From contig NZ_CP091430.1 of the NCBI RefSeq assembly GCF_024734895.1, forward strand, positions 15,001-79,000: a stretch of 64,000 bases of DNA, read 5' to 3'. The stretch's first letter is position 1. Each line of letters begins with the position of its first letter. Below the pieces are notes generated by a model. It did no database searches. It saw only the letters and a program-made list of their open reading frames with translations, and was not told the DNA's origin. The DNA comes from Paenibacillus spongiae (GTDB lineage: Bacteria > Bacillota > Bacilli > Paenibacillales > Paenibacillaceae). Both the position numbers and the translations under genes were made by a program. Shown in pieces: positions 38,833 through 49,085 of the stretch.

Positions 38833-41328
38833 ATGGACAAGCACAATGTGGTGATGTTTCCAGGGGTGCAGAAGGCAAGTGCGGTGCAGACGGCGGTTCG
38901 CAAAGGATTAGACTGGGCGATGGCACGCCGCGTAGTTCAAATCATGTCTGCTAAGAAGTGGACATTTGCGCTTATGGCGGTTGGGTTTCTACTCGGACGT
39001 GCGGTTATCTTGGAGTCGCTTACTCCATTTGCCGTTGCATATTTTACAGTCGTCTATTTTCTCAGGCGGGATGCTTACCTCCCGGTAGCCTTGTCCATCG
39101 TGGCAGGCAGCTGGCTGGCCGTTGCGCCTGATCCGCTCTGGATCGCAATGGAGCTTGCGGTCGTCTTCCTTCTCATGAAGGGATTGGAGGCCTACGAGCG
39201 GGCGGAATTATCGTATGCGCCGCTGATCGTCTTTATCGCGACGCTGCTTGTCCGTCTATTCGGCGTCGTAATCGCGGATAACTTGGACTGGTACCAGCTC
39301 ACGATGGTCGGAGTTGAGGCGGCATTAGGCTTTGTGCTTACGCTCGTATTCGTGCAAGCCGTCCCCGTGCTCACGTTGACCCGAAGGACTTCAGCGCTTA
39401 AGAATGAGGAAATTATATGTCTGATGATCATGCTTGCTTCTGTGATGACCGGTGCGGTCGGTTGGGTCGTCTACGGTCTGTCGATTGAACATATTATGTC
39501 GCGTTATATGCTGCTGTTGTTCGCGCTTGTCGGAGGGGCGCCTCTCGGAGCGTCCGTCGGCGTCATAGCCGGACTTATCCTGAGTCTGGCCGACTTAAGC
39601 GCCATCGCCCAGATGAGCCTGCTGGCGTTCGCCGGTCTATTGGCCGGTCTGCTGCGGGATGGCGGCAAGATGGCCGTCGCCTTCGGCATGCTGCTCGGCA
39701 CTTCTATTCTATCGATATATATCGGCAATCAGACGGATGTCATGGCATCCACCTGGGAGTCGATTGCCGCCGTTGCATTGTTTCTGCTTACCCCGCGTTC
39801 TCTAGTACGGACTATCGCGAAGTACGTGCCGGGAACGCAGGAGCATGTGAAATCCCAATATGAATACGCCAAGCGGGTCCGCGATGTAACGGCCCAGCGC
39901 GTGGCGCAATTTTCGGAGGTGTTCAGGCAGCTCTCGCGCAGCTTCGGACAGGTGGGCGGCATGAAGAGCGAGAGCGAGAGGCGCAATGAAGTTGTGGAGC
40001 ATTTCATGAATGCGGCTGGGGAGAAGACGTGCAATAATTGCCATCGGAAGGAGCTGTGCTGGGACGGGAAATTTTATCAGACCTATAAGATGATGACGGA
40101 GATGATGACGGCGGTTGAAGGAGGCAAACGCTTAAGTCCGAAGGAGGTGCCGAAGGAATGGAGCACGCATTGCAGCAAGTCGCAGCAAGTCCTTAGCGTG
40201 ATGCAGCAGCAATACGAGATGTATCAGAACGATCAGCAATGGCGAAAGCAGTTAAACGATTCCCGTTTGCTCGTAGCCGAGCAACTATCCGGCGTATCAC
40301 AGGTCATGGAAGACTTGGCGCATGAGATCAGGCGGGAGGGTCAACAGCTACATTTGCAGGAGGAGCAGATCCGAGAGGCGCTAGAAGGGCTCGGTTTATC
40401 TATACAAGGTATTGATGTTGTCAATCTGGAGGAGGGAAATGTTGAAATCGAAGTGTATCACAGGTTCGGCAAAGGGTATGACGAATGCCGGAAAATTATC
40501 GCTCCGCTGTTGTCGGATATATTAGGCGAATCCATCGCCGTCATATCCGAACAGTTTCCGGAGAAGCCCGGTGAACCGGCGCTCGTTATATTCGGCTCGG
40601 CGAAGGCCTTTGAGGTCGAGACCGGCATCGCCGGTGTTGCCAAGGGAGGCGACTTGCTGTCGGGAGACAGCTTCAGCACGGTTGAGCTCGGCAATGGCAA
40701 ATTCGCGGTAGCCATCAGTGACGGGATGGGGAACGGCGAGAGGGCCAAGCTGGAGAGCAGCACTGCGCTTGCGATTCTGCAGCAGCTGCTTCAATCGGGC
40801 ATGGATGAGAAGCTTGCCATTAAATCCGTAAATTCCGTGCTGCTGCTGCGGTCGTCGGACGAAGTTTTCGCGACGGTGGATGTGGCGTTAATCGATATGT
40901 ATACCGCGAAGACCACGTTTCTGAAAATCGGCTCCACGCCAAGCTTCATCAAGCGCGGGAGCGAGGTGATCCCCATCTCCGCCAATAACCTGCCCGTCGG
41001 CATTCTTAAGGAGATCGACGTCGACCTTATTCGTGTCCAGCTCATGCCTGGCGACACGTTAATTATGATGACCGACGGAATTTACGATGCTCCGGGCCAT
41101 GCAGTCAATAAGGAGCTGTGGATGAAGCGGGTCATTCAAGAAATTAAATCGGACAGTCCGCAGGAGATAGCCGATTCTCTGCTGGAGACGGTCGTGCGCT
41201 ATCATAAGGGCGAAATCCTCGACGATATGACGGTCGTCGTCGCCCGGGTGGACAAACACCAGCCCGAGTGGGCTACCTTCCGGTGGCCAGGCCTCTCCAA
41301 GGTCGAGCGTCCAAGGACGGTGAGCTAA
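38833..41328 (+). CDS. spoIIE: Stage II sporulation protein E
   Basis: An 831-residue membrane phosphatase that dephosphorylates SpoIIAA~P in the forespore, releasing sigma-F, and helps polar septation. Domain I has about ten membrane spans (residues 40-335), domain II is a long regulatory region (about 340-590) with Cys-rich GEKTCNNCHRKELCW, and domain III is a PP2C phosphatase (about 600-820) with DSFSTVELGNGKFAVAISDGMGNGE, and MTDGIYDAPG. Length matches B. subtilis SpoIIE (827). Confidence 0.97.
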   Translation: MDKHNVVMFPGVQKASAVQTAVRKGLDWAMARRVVQIMSAKKWTFALMAVGFLLGRAVILESLTPFAVAYFTVVYFLRRDAYLPVALSIVAGSWLAVAPDPLWIAMELAVVFLLMKGLEAYERAELSYAPLIVFIATLLVRLFGVVIADNLDWYQLTMVGVEAALGFVLTLVFVQAVPVLTLTRRTSALKNEEIICLMIMLASVMTGAVGWVVYGLSIEHIMSRYMLLLFALVGGAPLGASVGVIAGLILSLADLSAIAQMSLLAFAGLLAGLLRDGGKMAVAFGMLLGTSILSIYIGNQTDVMASTWESIAAVALFLLTPRSLVRTIAKYVPGTQEHVKSQYEYAKRVRDVTAQRVAQFSEVFRQLSRSFGQVGGMKSESERRNEVVEHFMNAAGEKTCNNCHRKELCWDGKFYQTYKMMTEMMTAVEGGKRLSPKEVPKEWSTHCSKSQQVLSVMQQQYEMYQNDQQWRKQLNDSRLLVAEQLSGVSQVMEDLAHEIRREGQQLHLQEEQIREALEGLGLSIQGIDVVNLEEGNVEIEVYHRFGKGYDECRKIIAPLLSDILGESIAVISEQFPEKPGEPALVIFGSAKAFEVETGIAGVAKGGDLLSGDSFSTVELGNGKFAVAISDGMGNGERAKLESSTALAILQQLLQSGMDEKLAIKSVNSVLLLRSSDEVFATVDVALIDMYTAKTTFLKIGSTPSFIKRGSEVIPISANNLPVGILKEIDVDLIRVQLMPGDTLIMMTDGIYDAPGHAVNKELWMKRVIQEIKSDSPQEIADSLLETVVRYHKGEILDDMTVVVARVDKHQPEWATFRWPGLSKVERPRTVS

Positions 41329-41357
41329 TATGAAAACCTAGCAGCGGACCAAACCGG

Positions 41358-41404
41358 GAGCGCCAACCATGACGAGGGTCAGGATGGCGCTCTATTCCTT
41401 TTTA
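41358..41404 (+). terminator. Terminator after spoIIE
   Basis: AGCGCCA / TGGCGCT stem (inner CCATGAC/GGTCAGG part-paired), then TCTATTCCTTTTTA; the T run is imperfect. Confidence 0.65.
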
Positions 41405-41520
41405 TATTATTTTTAGAAATCTGAACCTGAAGGTGTGATGAACTGTGAGTGATCCGCATGTCCTAGTGTGGGCTCGGAAGACCAGCATCCCTAATTTCTG
41501 TGGAATGGAGAGGCACGTGA

Positions 41521-42471
41521 ATGAATTCGTTATGGAGCTTAACCGTATTGTCCTTCTTTCTGGTTGCGGTGCTAACCCCGGTGCTGATACGCACGCTGCG
41601 GACGCTTAAGCTGACACAGCCGATCCGGGTGGAATTGCCTCCCGATCATCAGGCCAAACGGGGAACGCCGCTCATGGCGGGATTGATTCTGCTCATCGGC
41701 GCGCTTACTTCAATTGCATTCCGCCCCGAGCCCCTTGCCTTGTTTCTTAGTGCGACGTTCGTGCTATTCAGCTTGGTCGGTTTTTTGGACGATTACAAGA
41801 AAGCGGCGTACCAGGATCCGTCCGGCATATCGGGCAAGATGAAGCTTGTGCTGCAGTTCGGTTTTACCGGCATTCTCCTATTCATTCTTGTCGGGCAGTT
41901 CTCGCTATCGCCGATAATTACGGTATTCCAAGGATACTCAGCCGTTCTTCCACTCCCGGCATACATCGTTCTGATGATGCTCTTTATCGTCGGATCGGCC
42001 AATGCGATTAATTTCACGGATGGCTTGGACGGTCTGCTCATCAATGTGGCCATCCCAACCTATTTCTTTTTCTTCCTGATTTCGGAGCGGGCCGAAGTCA
42101 AGACGTTCTCGCTGGTCATGATTGCGTGCCTGATGGGACTTTTCATATACAACATTTTTCCGGCGCGCGCCTTCATGGGGGATACCGGCTCCCTGGCTAT
42201 CGGAGGCTCCTTGTCGTTTCTCGCGATTCTGGAGAAGGTCGAAATTTTCATACCGCTTCTGTTCCTGGTTTATTTCGCGGAGCAGCTCTCGGTTATTCTT
42301 CAGGTCTGGTACTATAAGAAGACCAAGCTGCGCTTGTTCCGCATGGCACCCATTCATTATCACTTCCGGTTAAAATACGGGTGGAGCGAGAATACGATCG
42401 TAATCGTGTTCGGGATGGTATCTTGGGCATGCGCCCTGCTGAGCTGGTTGTTATGGCGGTTATTATTCTAA
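41521..42471 (+). CDS. MraY-like phospho-sugar polyprenyl-phosphate transferase (second copy type)
   Basis: A 316-residue membrane enzyme with about ten spans, of the MraY/WecA (PNPT) superfamily. Catalytic features are present: D90-D91 in FLDDYKK, D167/D170 in NFTDGLDG, D221 in MGDTGS, and H279/H281 in PIHYHF, the last typical of MraY. The KRGTPLMAG (46-54) segment is a divergent form of the MraY KKGTPTMGG. So it likely transfers a UDP-MurNAc-peptide to undecaprenyl phosphate, perhaps for spore wall. It lies between spoIIE and yabS, which adjoin in B. subtilis. ATG start; AATGGAGAGG upstream. Confidence 0.88.
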   Translation: MNSLWSLTVLSFFLVAVLTPVLIRTLRTLKLTQPIRVELPPDHQAKRGTPLMAGLILLIGALTSIAFRPEPLALFLSATFVLFSLVGFLDDYKKAAYQDPSGISGKMKLVLQFGFTGILLFILVGQFSLSPIITVFQGYSAVLPLPAYIVLMMLFIVGSANAINFTDGLDGLLINVAIPTYFFFFLISERAEVKTFSLVMIACLMGLFIYNIFPARAFMGDTGSLAIGGSLSFLAILEKVEIFIPLLFLVYFAEQLSVILQVWYYKKTKLRLFRMAPIHYHFRLKYGWSENTIVIVFGMVSWACALLSWLLWRLLF

Positions 42472-42580
42472 TAACATCCGGGGACTCGCAGACGGAATTC
42501 CAACGAATTGGCTGCACTCTTATTTACGAATGCTGCTCCGCTCGCCTAAGTCAGTCTTATATCGTTCCATTCATCCGAAA

Positions 42581-42604
42581 GTCTGCCGGCCGGCAGGCTT
42601 TTTT
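42581..42604 (+). terminator. Terminator after the MraY-like gene
   Basis: GTCTGCC-GGCC-GGCAGGC stem, then TTTTTT. The remaining 250 bases to yabS (42605-42850) hold no gene and no clear promoter. Confidence 0.88.
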
Positions 42605-42850
42605 GATTGGACCGCCAACTTCGGCGTTAGGCTGTCATAGCGGATACGCTCCAGAACGTGAAGTTTGGCAGGATCGCATGCACTGTTTGTAGAATACTGT
42701 TCTCTGGAAGGCAGGAAGAAGATTCGGAAGGCTTGAGATTGATTAACGTACAAGCGGGTTAATAGGCTAAGAAAACGGTTAAATTCTCTTGAATTTGGGC
42801 ACGCTGGTAGGGACACTAGCGATAGATTCCAAAGTTTGGGGGAATGAGAC

Positions 42851-43576
42851 GTGAAACAAATTTTACTGATAACGGATGGTTGCTCGAATGTAGGCGTAAG
42901 CCCGGTCGTCGCGTCGGCTCAAGCGCTTGCGGAGGGAATAACGGTCAATGTGGTCGGCGTGCTCGATCAAGGTGACCTTGGCGAATTCGGATCGGCCGAG
43001 ATTGAGGAAATAGCCCGCGCGGGCGGTGGACTCAGCCGGCTTGTGAATACGAGGCAGCTGGCGCAGACGGTGCAGATGCTGACGCGCAAGACCGTGGCCC
43101 AAACGATTCAACAAGCGGTTCACCGGGAGCTTCAGCAGGTGCTGGGGACTTCATCGATCGAGTCGCTGCCGCCGGATAAGCGTGGCGAAGTGGTTCGCGT
43201 TATCGATGAGCTCGGCGAGACGAGCAAGCTGCGCGTGGCGCTTCTTATCGACGGGAGCGCGAGCATGAAGCCCAAGCTCCATGCCGTAGAAGAGGCGATT
43301 CGCGATTTGGCGCTTAGTCTTCAAGCCAGGCAAGGGCTTAGCGAGATTGCCGTTTTTCATTTTCCCGGATCGGCATACGGCGATGACTGCACCCTCGACC
43401 TCGATTGGACGACGAATGTTGGCGGAATGACGCAGTTTTTGCCCCGGCTGCAGATGAAAGGGACGACGCCTACAGGACCGGCGCTCATGCATGTCATTGA
43501 TTTTTACCGAAAAGCCGATTATGGTTATAAGAAGAATGACGAAACGGACGGGATGATGAGTGACTACGTCGTTTGA
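42851..43576 (+). CDS. yabS: YabS, von Willebrand A domain protein
   Basis: A 241-residue protein with two vWA-like parts. The first begins at once (KQILLITDGCSNVGVSP) and the second has the MIDAS-type DGSASM (about residues 137-142) with the conserved threonine region GTTPTGPAL near 215-223. vWA proteins mediate protein contacts through a metal. It is in the sigma-E regulon in B. subtilis, where it precedes yabT as here. Start GTG 42851 has TTGGGGGAA upstream; the end overlaps yabT by 17 bases. Confidence 0.88.
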   Translation: MKQILLITDGCSNVGVSPVVASAQALAEGITVNVVGVLDQGDLGEFGSAEIEEIARAGGGLSRLVNTRQLAQTVQMLTRKTVAQTIQQAVHRELQQVLGTSSIESLPPDKRGEVVRVIDELGETSKLRVALLIDGSASMKPKLHAVEEAIRDLALSLQARQGLSEIAVFHFPGSAYGDDCTLDLDWTTNVGGMTQFLPRLQMKGTTPTGPALMHVIDFYRKADYGYKKNDETDGMMSDYVV

Positions 43577-44483
43577 ATGGACCCTTCCGCGGGGCACGAT
43601 CATTAAAGGCAAGTGGAGGCAGAACAGCTACCGCGTGGAACGTCTTCTCGGCGAAGGCGCGAATGGGAAAGTGTTCCTGGTCGAACGTCAGCGGAACTGG
43701 TTCGCGATGAAGATCGGCGCGGATACTGTCGATCTGCAGTCCGAGGTGAACGTGCTGCAGTCGATTGCCAAGCAGCGCACGGGTTCGCGTTCCGAGCCCT
43801 ATCTGGTTGAAGTCGACGATATGCGGGCTTCGGACGGAAAGGAATATCCGTTCTATATTATGCGTTACATACGGGGTGCGACGTTATCCGATTACTTGTC
43901 GAAGCAGGGCATGGACTGGTTTCCCGTCGTAGGCTACAGCCTGCTGGGCAAGCTTGCCGAGCTGCATGACGGGGGCTGGACGTTCGGCGACGTGAAGGTG
44001 GAGAATGTGCTTGTTGCCGATTACGGACGCGTAGAACTCGTCGATTTCGGCGGCGTGACGGCGATGGGGAAGAGTGTCCGGCAGTTTACCGAAATTTATG
44101 ACCGCGGGTATTGGAACGCGGGCACCCGGACCGCTGACGCCCGATATGACCTGTTTTCGTTCGGGGTACTCTGCATCCAGCTGCACGAGAGCCAGCGGCT
44201 GGCACAGCTGACGTCGGCACTGCTGCCGCAGAACCGGACGCCGGAGGAGCTGTTGAAATTGGCTTACGCCAACCCGCGGCTCAAGCCGCTGTCCGGCTGG
44301 CTTAACAAAGCTTTGAACGGCGGGTTCACGGATGCAAGGGAAGCATCCGGCAGCTGGAGGCAATGGATGAATCGCCCGGGGCAGCGCGGGCACGCGACCC
44401 CTGCTCCCGGATGGATGAAGGGGCTGTTCGTAGCCTCTGCCGCGCTGCTGGCTACGACGATCTATTGGCTGCTTCGGGTTTAA
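43560..44483 (+). CDS. yabT: Membrane-anchored Ser/Thr protein kinase YabT
   Basis: A 307-residue Hanks-type kinase. The glycine loop LLGEGANGKVFLV (about 23-35), the Lys in WFAMKIGAD (about 45), the catalytic loop FGDVKVENVLV (about 143-153) and VDFGG (about 161-165) can be seen. The usual HRD of the catalytic loop is FGD here, so the His and Arg are missing, but the Asp remains. A C-terminal span (about 284-305) anchors it. B. subtilis YabT is stimulated by DNA and phosphorylates RecA during spore development. GTG start, overlapping yabS. Confidence 0.9.
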   Translation: MTTSFEWTLPRGTIIKGKWRQNSYRVERLLGEGANGKVFLVERQRNWFAMKIGADTVDLQSEVNVLQSIAKQRTGSRSEPYLVEVDDMRASDGKEYPFYIMRYIRGATLSDYLSKQGMDWFPVVGYSLLGKLAELHDGGWTFGDVKVENVLVADYGRVELVDFGGVTAMGKSVRQFTEIYDRGYWNAGTRTADARYDLFSFGVLCIQLHESQRLAQLTSALLPQNRTPEELLKLAYANPRLKPLSGWLNKALNGGFTDAREASGSWRQWMNRPGQRGHATPAPGWMKGLFVASAALLATTIYWLLRV

Positions 44484-44507
44484 GCCAGAGAAGAGAGAAG
44501 GAAGCAT

Positions 44508-46028
44508 ATGGGGGATCTGATGAAGGAAGTCGCGGATATCGCGGCACGGGAGAAGCTGTGGGTATCGGGGGATACGATCGTCGTTGCCGTATCGGGCGGA
44601 CCGGATTCGACGGCGCTGCTCGATATTATGCACCGCCTTTCCATGGCGCAGGGCTTCTCTCTTGTTGCCGCTCATGTCGACCATGGCTTTCGCGGGGAGG
44701 AGTCGGCACGCGAAGCGGTGTCCGTCCGAAGATTTGCGGAAGGCCTGGGCGTCCGATTCGAGTCCGCGTTGATAGACGTACCTGCTTTTATAGAAGAAAC
44801 GCGTATGAACGCCCAAGCGGCGGCGAGGGAGAAGCGCTACTTATTTCTTCACGATATCGCCACGAAATACGGGGCATCGCGCATCGCGCTCGCCCATCAT
44901 GCGGACGATCAGGCGGAAACCGTGCTTATGCGCATCATACGGGGGACAAGTCCAGGCGGTCTTTCGGGCATTCCGCTCCGGCGGAGCGAAAAAAACGTGG
45001 AACTAATCCGCCCCTTGCTTCGTATGAACAAATCAGACATCCTGCGCTACTGCGAAGAACGGGTTCTGACGTACAGCGAAGACAGCAGTAATGCAAAGCG
45101 CCATTATTTTCGTAATTCAATCCGTCTTGATGTGCTTCCGGCGCTGACAAAATATAATCCGCAGCTGTCGGATTCACTCGTCCGGTTGTCAGAGCTAGCC
45201 TCTGCCGAGGATGAGTGGATGGATGCCGAGACGCGCGTTGTATATGACCGCCACGTCAAGCTTGTACAGGGCGGGTGCCAAATCGACCGCAAAGCGATGC
45301 TTGACCTGCATGTCGCTTTACAAAGGAGATTGATTAAACTAATATTAAATTATATGGGATTGGAAACGGAAACCACCTCATTCGACGGAGTCGAGACGAT
45401 TCGAATGGCTGCCGCCGAAGGCGCTCCTTCGACGTGGAGCGTTGATGTAGGCGGGGGGATCCGATGCTTAAGGGAATATGATACGATGCGCTTCGTGCGC
45501 GCCGATAGATATACCGAAGACAACGCCGCTGAACCGGGAAGGTATGCATATGATGCATATGGCGGAGAAGAGCAGATGAAGGTGCTGGCCGTCCCAGAAG
45601 CGGGCGCCGCATTAACATTTACCCTTGAAGAAGCTCCTGTAGATGGCGGCAAGCCATCCGGGCGGCTGGAAGCGGTGTTCGATGCAGATGAGCTGGCACT
45701 GCCGCTTGCTGTTCGCAACCGCCGTCCCGGCGACCGGATGCGGGTTCTCGGTTTAAACGGCGCAAAAAAAGTGCAAGATATGTTCGTTGATGATCGCATA
45801 GCCCCGTCTAGGCGGGAGCGGCTTCCGCTGCTGGTTGATGCGGATGGACATATCTTGTGGATTCCCGGTGTAAGGAGAGGCGCGTCCGCGCAAATTTCCG
45901 ACTCGACACAACGAGTGCTTCGCATTCGGGCGGATTTCACGCCAGAGGACGATTTTGGCTCGAATAAGACGCACTCATCCATTCATAGTATAGGTAAAAA
46001 CGTAGGAGGGCCCGGCATTGCTGAATGA
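44508..46028 (+). CDS. tilS: tRNA(Ile)-lysidine synthetase
   Basis: A 506-residue ATP-dependent enzyme that changes C34 of tRNA-Ile(CAU) to lysidine so that it reads AUA. The PP-loop SGGPDST is at about residues 30-36 and [17 protein letters not shown] near 129-145. A C-terminal TilS substrate-binding domain ends the protein ([12 protein letters not shown] near 404-415). The stop overlaps the TTG start of hprT by 11 bases. Confidence 0.95.
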   Translation: MGDLMKEVADIAAREKLWVSGDTIVVAVSGGPDSTALLDIMHRLSMAQGFSLVAAHVDHGFRGEESAREAVSVRRFAEGLGVRFESALIDVPAFIEETRMNAQAAAREKRYLFLHDIATKYGASRIALAHHADDQAETVLMRIIRGTSPGGLSGIPLRRSEKNVELIRPLLRMNKSDILRYCEERVLTYSEDSSNAKRHYFRNSIRLDVLPALTKYNPQLSDSLVRLSELASAEDEWMDAETRVVYDRHVKLVQGGCQIDRKAMLDLHVALQRRLIKLILNYMGLETETTSFDGVETIRMAAAEGAPSTWSVDVGGGIRCLREYDTMRFVRADRYTEDNAAEPGRYAYDAYGGEEQMKVLAVPEAGAALTFTLEEAPVDGGKPSGRLEAVFDADELALPLAVRNRRPGDRMRVLGLNGAKKVQDMFVDDRIAPSRRERLPLLVDADGHILWIPGVRRGASAQISDSTQRVLRIRADFTPEDDFGSNKTHSSIHSIGKNVGGPGIAE

Positions 46029-46557
46029 CATTCAAGAAGTACTGTATGACAGCGACCAGATTCAGCAGAAAGTGAAGGAGCTTGGCGAGACCATAAGCCG
46101 AGAATTTGAAGGGCGGAATCCGCTCGTCATTTGCGTCTTGAAAGGCGCGTTTATTTTCATGTCTGATTTGGTTAAAACCATTACAATCCCGCTTGAAATC
46201 GACTTTATGGCGGTTTCGAGCTATGGTCAGTCCACGAAGACATCAGGCGTTGTCAAAATTATTAAAGATTTGGACACACCAGTTCAAGGAAGAGACATTC
46301 TGATCGTCGAAGATATTATTGACAGCGGATTGACGCTAAGCTATCTGATCGATGTGCTGGAGCGGCGCAATGCCAAGTCAGTGACACTCGTTACATTGTT
46401 TGACAAGCCGGCCGGACGCAAGGTTGAGCTGGAAGCGGATTATAAGGGATTTGTGCTGCCCGACGCTTTCGTGGTCGGATTCGGTCTCGACTTTGCGGAG
46501 AAATACCGCAACCTGCCATTTATCGGCATCTTGAAGCCCGAGGTTTATGAGAAATAG
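46018..46557 (+). CDS. hprT: Hypoxanthine phosphoribosyltransferase
   Basis: A 179-residue purine salvage enzyme converting hypoxanthine and guanine with PRPP to IMP and GMP. The PRPP loop [17 protein letters not shown] (about 98-114) and the flexible-loop [13 protein letters not shown] (about 66-78) are intact. TTG 46018 is the start, with AGGAGGG upstream inside tilS. The pairing with tilS and ftsH matches B. subtilis. Confidence 0.96.
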   Translation: MLNDIQEVLYDSDQIQQKVKELGETISREFEGRNPLVICVLKGAFIFMSDLVKTITIPLEIDFMAVSSYGQSTKTSGVVKIIKDLDTPVQGRDILIVEDIIDSGLTLSYLIDVLERRNAKSVTLVTLFDKPAGRKVELEADYKGFVLPDAFVVGFGLDFAEKYRNLPFIGILKPEVYEK

Positions 46558-46637
46558 CGGAATTGTCCGCCCGGGCTGTGCCATATAATACAAGAAGGAT
46601 GCGATTCACTGTAGATGCACCTCCCTCGTCAGACTGT

Positions 46638-46667
46638 TTGTAGTAGGGAATCATGCTATGGTAAAAT
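46638..46667 (+). promoter_or_regulatory. Sigma-A promoter of ftsH
   Basis: TTGTAG (46638-46643), 18 bases, TAAAAT (46662-46667), with an extended TGG just before the -10. Confidence 0.68.
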
Positions 46668-46696
46668 ATCTTAAGCGTCTTGAGAGGAGGTAGGGG

Positions 46697-48703
46697 ATGA
46701 ATCGGATCATCCGCAACACTGGATTTTATTTGATCATTTTTTTAGTGACCGTCGGGATCTTCCAATTTATCAGCAGCCAAAATGATACCACCGTTGAAAT
46801 TCGATACGACCAGCTGAAGCAAGCGCTTGTTGAAGACAATGTCGCAGAGCTGAATTATCAATTTGACGGCTATTCCTACTTGGTCACTGGTGAATATAGA
46901 TCGAACCCCGATAAGAAGGGATCAACCAGCTTCTACACCCACACGAACGTAGAAGAATTCGTCGTTAAAGAAATTCACGATCTGGCAAACAAGAACAAGG
47001 TTCTTCTTACCAACAAGCCAATGAAAGAGCCAAGCATCTGGCTGACGTTCTTGACGTCGATCATCCCTTTCGTGATCATCTTCGTTCTGTTCTTCTTCCT
47101 TATGAATCAAGCGCAGGGCGGCGGCGGCAAGGTCATGAACTTTGGCAAGAGCCGGGCACGCTTGTATAACGAAGAGAAGAAGCGGGTCACATTCGAGGAC
47201 GTGGCAGGCGCGGATGAAGAGAAACAGGAGCTCGTCGAAGTTGTCGAGTTTTTGAAAGACCCGCGCAAATTCGCAGCCGTTGGTGCGCGTATTCCTAAAG
47301 GCGTTCTGCTTGTCGGACCTCCGGGTACCGGTAAGACGCTCCTTGCCCGTGCAGTGGCAGGAGAAGCAGGCGTACCTTTCTTTAGCATATCCGGTTCCGA
47401 TTTCGTCGAAATGTTCGTCGGCGTCGGCGCCTCGCGTGTACGTGACTTGTTCGAGAACGCGAAGAAGAATGCCCCATGTATTATCTTCATCGATGAAATC
47501 GATGCCGTCGGACGTCAGCGCGGCGCCGGACTCGGCGGCGGGCATGACGAACGGGAGCAAACGCTCAACCAGCTCCTCGTCGAGATGGACGGCTTCGGCG
47601 CGAATGAAGGCATCATTATCGTGGCGGCAACGAACCGCCCTGATATTCTTGACCCGGCGCTTCTGCGTCCAGGCCGTTTCGACCGTCAAATTACGGTCGA
47701 CCGTCCGGATGTGAAAGGCCGCGAAGCGGTACTGAAGGTGCATGCGCGCAACAAGCCGCTTTCGAAGGACGTCAAGCTGGATGTCATTGCAAAGCGGACG
47801 ACCGGATTTACCGGCGCCGATCTGGAGAACCTGCTTAACGAAGCAGCCTTGTTAGCGGCCCGCCGCAACAAGAAGGATATCGCGATGCGCGAGGTGGACG
47901 AAGCCATTGACCGTGTCATCGTCGGTACCGAGAAACGCAGCCGTGTCATCAGTGACCGTGAGAAGCGCATCGTCGCTTATCACGAAGCAGGACACACCAT
48001 CATTGGTTACTTCCTGGAGCATGCTGATGCGGTTCATAAGGTAACCATTATCCCGCGAGGACGCGCAGGCGGATATGTTATCATGCTGCCGAAGGAAGAC
48101 AGCATGCTGACAACGAAGCAGGAACTGCTCGATAAAGTAACCGGATTGCTGGGCGGACGCGTCGCCGAGGAATTGTTTATCGGTGAAATCGGCACTGGCG
48201 CTTACAGCGACTTCAAGTCGGCGACAGGCATCGTACGCAGCATGATTATGGAATACGGCATGAGCGATAAGCTTGGACCGATGCAGTTCGGAAGCTCGCA
48301 GGGGCAAGTTTTCTTAGGCCGCGATATCGGGCATGAGCAGAACTACTCCGATGCTATTGCTTATGAGATTGATCAAGAAATGCAAAACTTTATCAATCAA
48401 TGTTATGAGCGTGCGAAGAATTTGCTGACGGAGAAGAGCAAAGAAGTTCATCTCATTGCGCAGACCTTGCTTGCCGAGGAGACGCTGGAGCTTGAACAGA
48501 TCAAGCGCTTGATCGACACTGGATCGCTGGAAGGCAGCGAATCGTCTTCCGATGGGGAAGTTGCGGAGGAGCCTGCTGTTGAGCCGATCGTAGATACGAT
48601 TGGCGGCGTGAAGGTACGCATTCAAACCCGCGAGCCAGGTGAGGCCACACCGCCGGTTGATCCGGATAACGGCGATGACGATGGATCAAACAAAAATAAT
48701 TAA
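46697..48703 (+). CDS. ftsH: ATP-dependent zinc metalloprotease FtsH
   Basis: A 668-residue membrane AAA protease. Two membrane spans are at about 7-25 and 113-134 with an extracellular domain between. Walker A GPPGTGKT (about 212-219), Walker B IIFIDEID, and the zinc motif HEAGH (about 432-436) are present. It degrades membrane and regulatory proteins such as Spo0E in bacilli. The last 50 residues are acidic and Asp/Pro/Asn-rich. Length is ordinary (B. subtilis 637). Confidence 0.98.
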   Translation: MNRIIRNTGFYLIIFLVTVGIFQFISSQNDTTVEIRYDQLKQALVEDNVAELNYQFDGYSYLVTGEYRSNPDKKGSTSFYTHTNVEEFVVKEIHDLANKNKVLLTNKPMKEPSIWLTFLTSIIPFVIIFVLFFFLMNQAQGGGGKVMNFGKSRARLYNEEKKRVTFEDVAGADEEKQELVEVVEFLKDPRKFAAVGARIPKGVLLVGPPGTGKTLLARAVAGEAGVPFFSISGSDFVEMFVGVGASRVRDLFENAKKNAPCIIFIDEIDAVGRQRGAGLGGGHDEREQTLNQLLVEMDGFGANEGIIIVAATNRPDILDPALLRPGRFDRQITVDRPDVKGREAVLKVHARNKPLSKDVKLDVIAKRTTGFTGADLENLLNEAALLAARRNKKDIAMREVDEAIDRVIVGTEKRSRVISDREKRIVAYHEAGHTIIGYFLEHADAVHKVTIIPRGRAGGYVIMLPKEDSMLTTKQELLDKVTGLLGGRVAEELFIGEIGTGAYSDFKSATGIVRSMIMEYGMSDKLGPMQFGSSQGQVFLGRDIGHEQNYSDAIAYEIDQEMQNFINQCYERAKNLLTEKSKEVHLIAQTLLAEETLELEQIKRLIDTGSLEGSESSSDGEVAEEPAVEPIVDTIGGVKVRIQTREPGEATPPVDPDNGDDDGSNKNN

Positions 48704-48718
48704 ACACGGATAGATAAG

Positions 48719-48778
48719 AAAAGCTGTCTCACACCTCCTTATATGCAGCGCGATAAGGAGATGGAGGCAGCTTTTTCT
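48719..48778 (+). terminator. Terminator after ftsH
   Basis: AAAGCTG..CTCCTTAT / ATAAGGAG..CAGCTTT bulged stem, then TTTCT. Confidence 0.85.
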
Positions 48779-48938
48779 AATGTCTTCATCGTATGAGGAA
48801 GACGTTCGTTAAAAATAGGCGCTTTTCTTCATTCATCTTATGGGGCGCAAAACAGCTCAAATTGGTCCATCTTGCGCGTTGTGCCCCCTTATGCTACTCT
48901 TTACGTGAAGATTGGCGGTTTTTCTTTCGCCGTCTTTA

Positions 48939-48967
48939 TTGACAGCTACCCGGCACCCGTGTAAATT
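48939..48967 (+). promoter_or_regulatory. Sigma-A promoter of the nad operon
   Basis: TTGACA (48939-48944), 17 bases, TAAATT (48962-48967), about 120 bases before nadA, leaving a leader that includes the palindrome at 49052. Confidence 0.75.
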
Positions 48968-49051
48968 TATTCTTAATTAATGAATTCGCATCCTATGGTC
49001 CACACTATACGTATCGATATCAACAAGATTGTGCTTCTGTTCACAAAGTCA

Positions 49052-49068
49052 TGTTTATCATGTAAACA
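49052..49068. promoter_or_regulatory. Palindrome before nadA, possible operator
   Basis: TGTTTA-TCATG-TAAACA is a perfect 6-bp inverted repeat separated by five bases, three bases before the nadA ribosome site. Firmicute nad operons are often controlled by NiaR (YrxA), which binds palindromes here; whether this one is a NiaR site I cannot tell. Confidence 0.4.
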
Positions 49069-49085
49069 AGAGGAGAGATTTGTCC

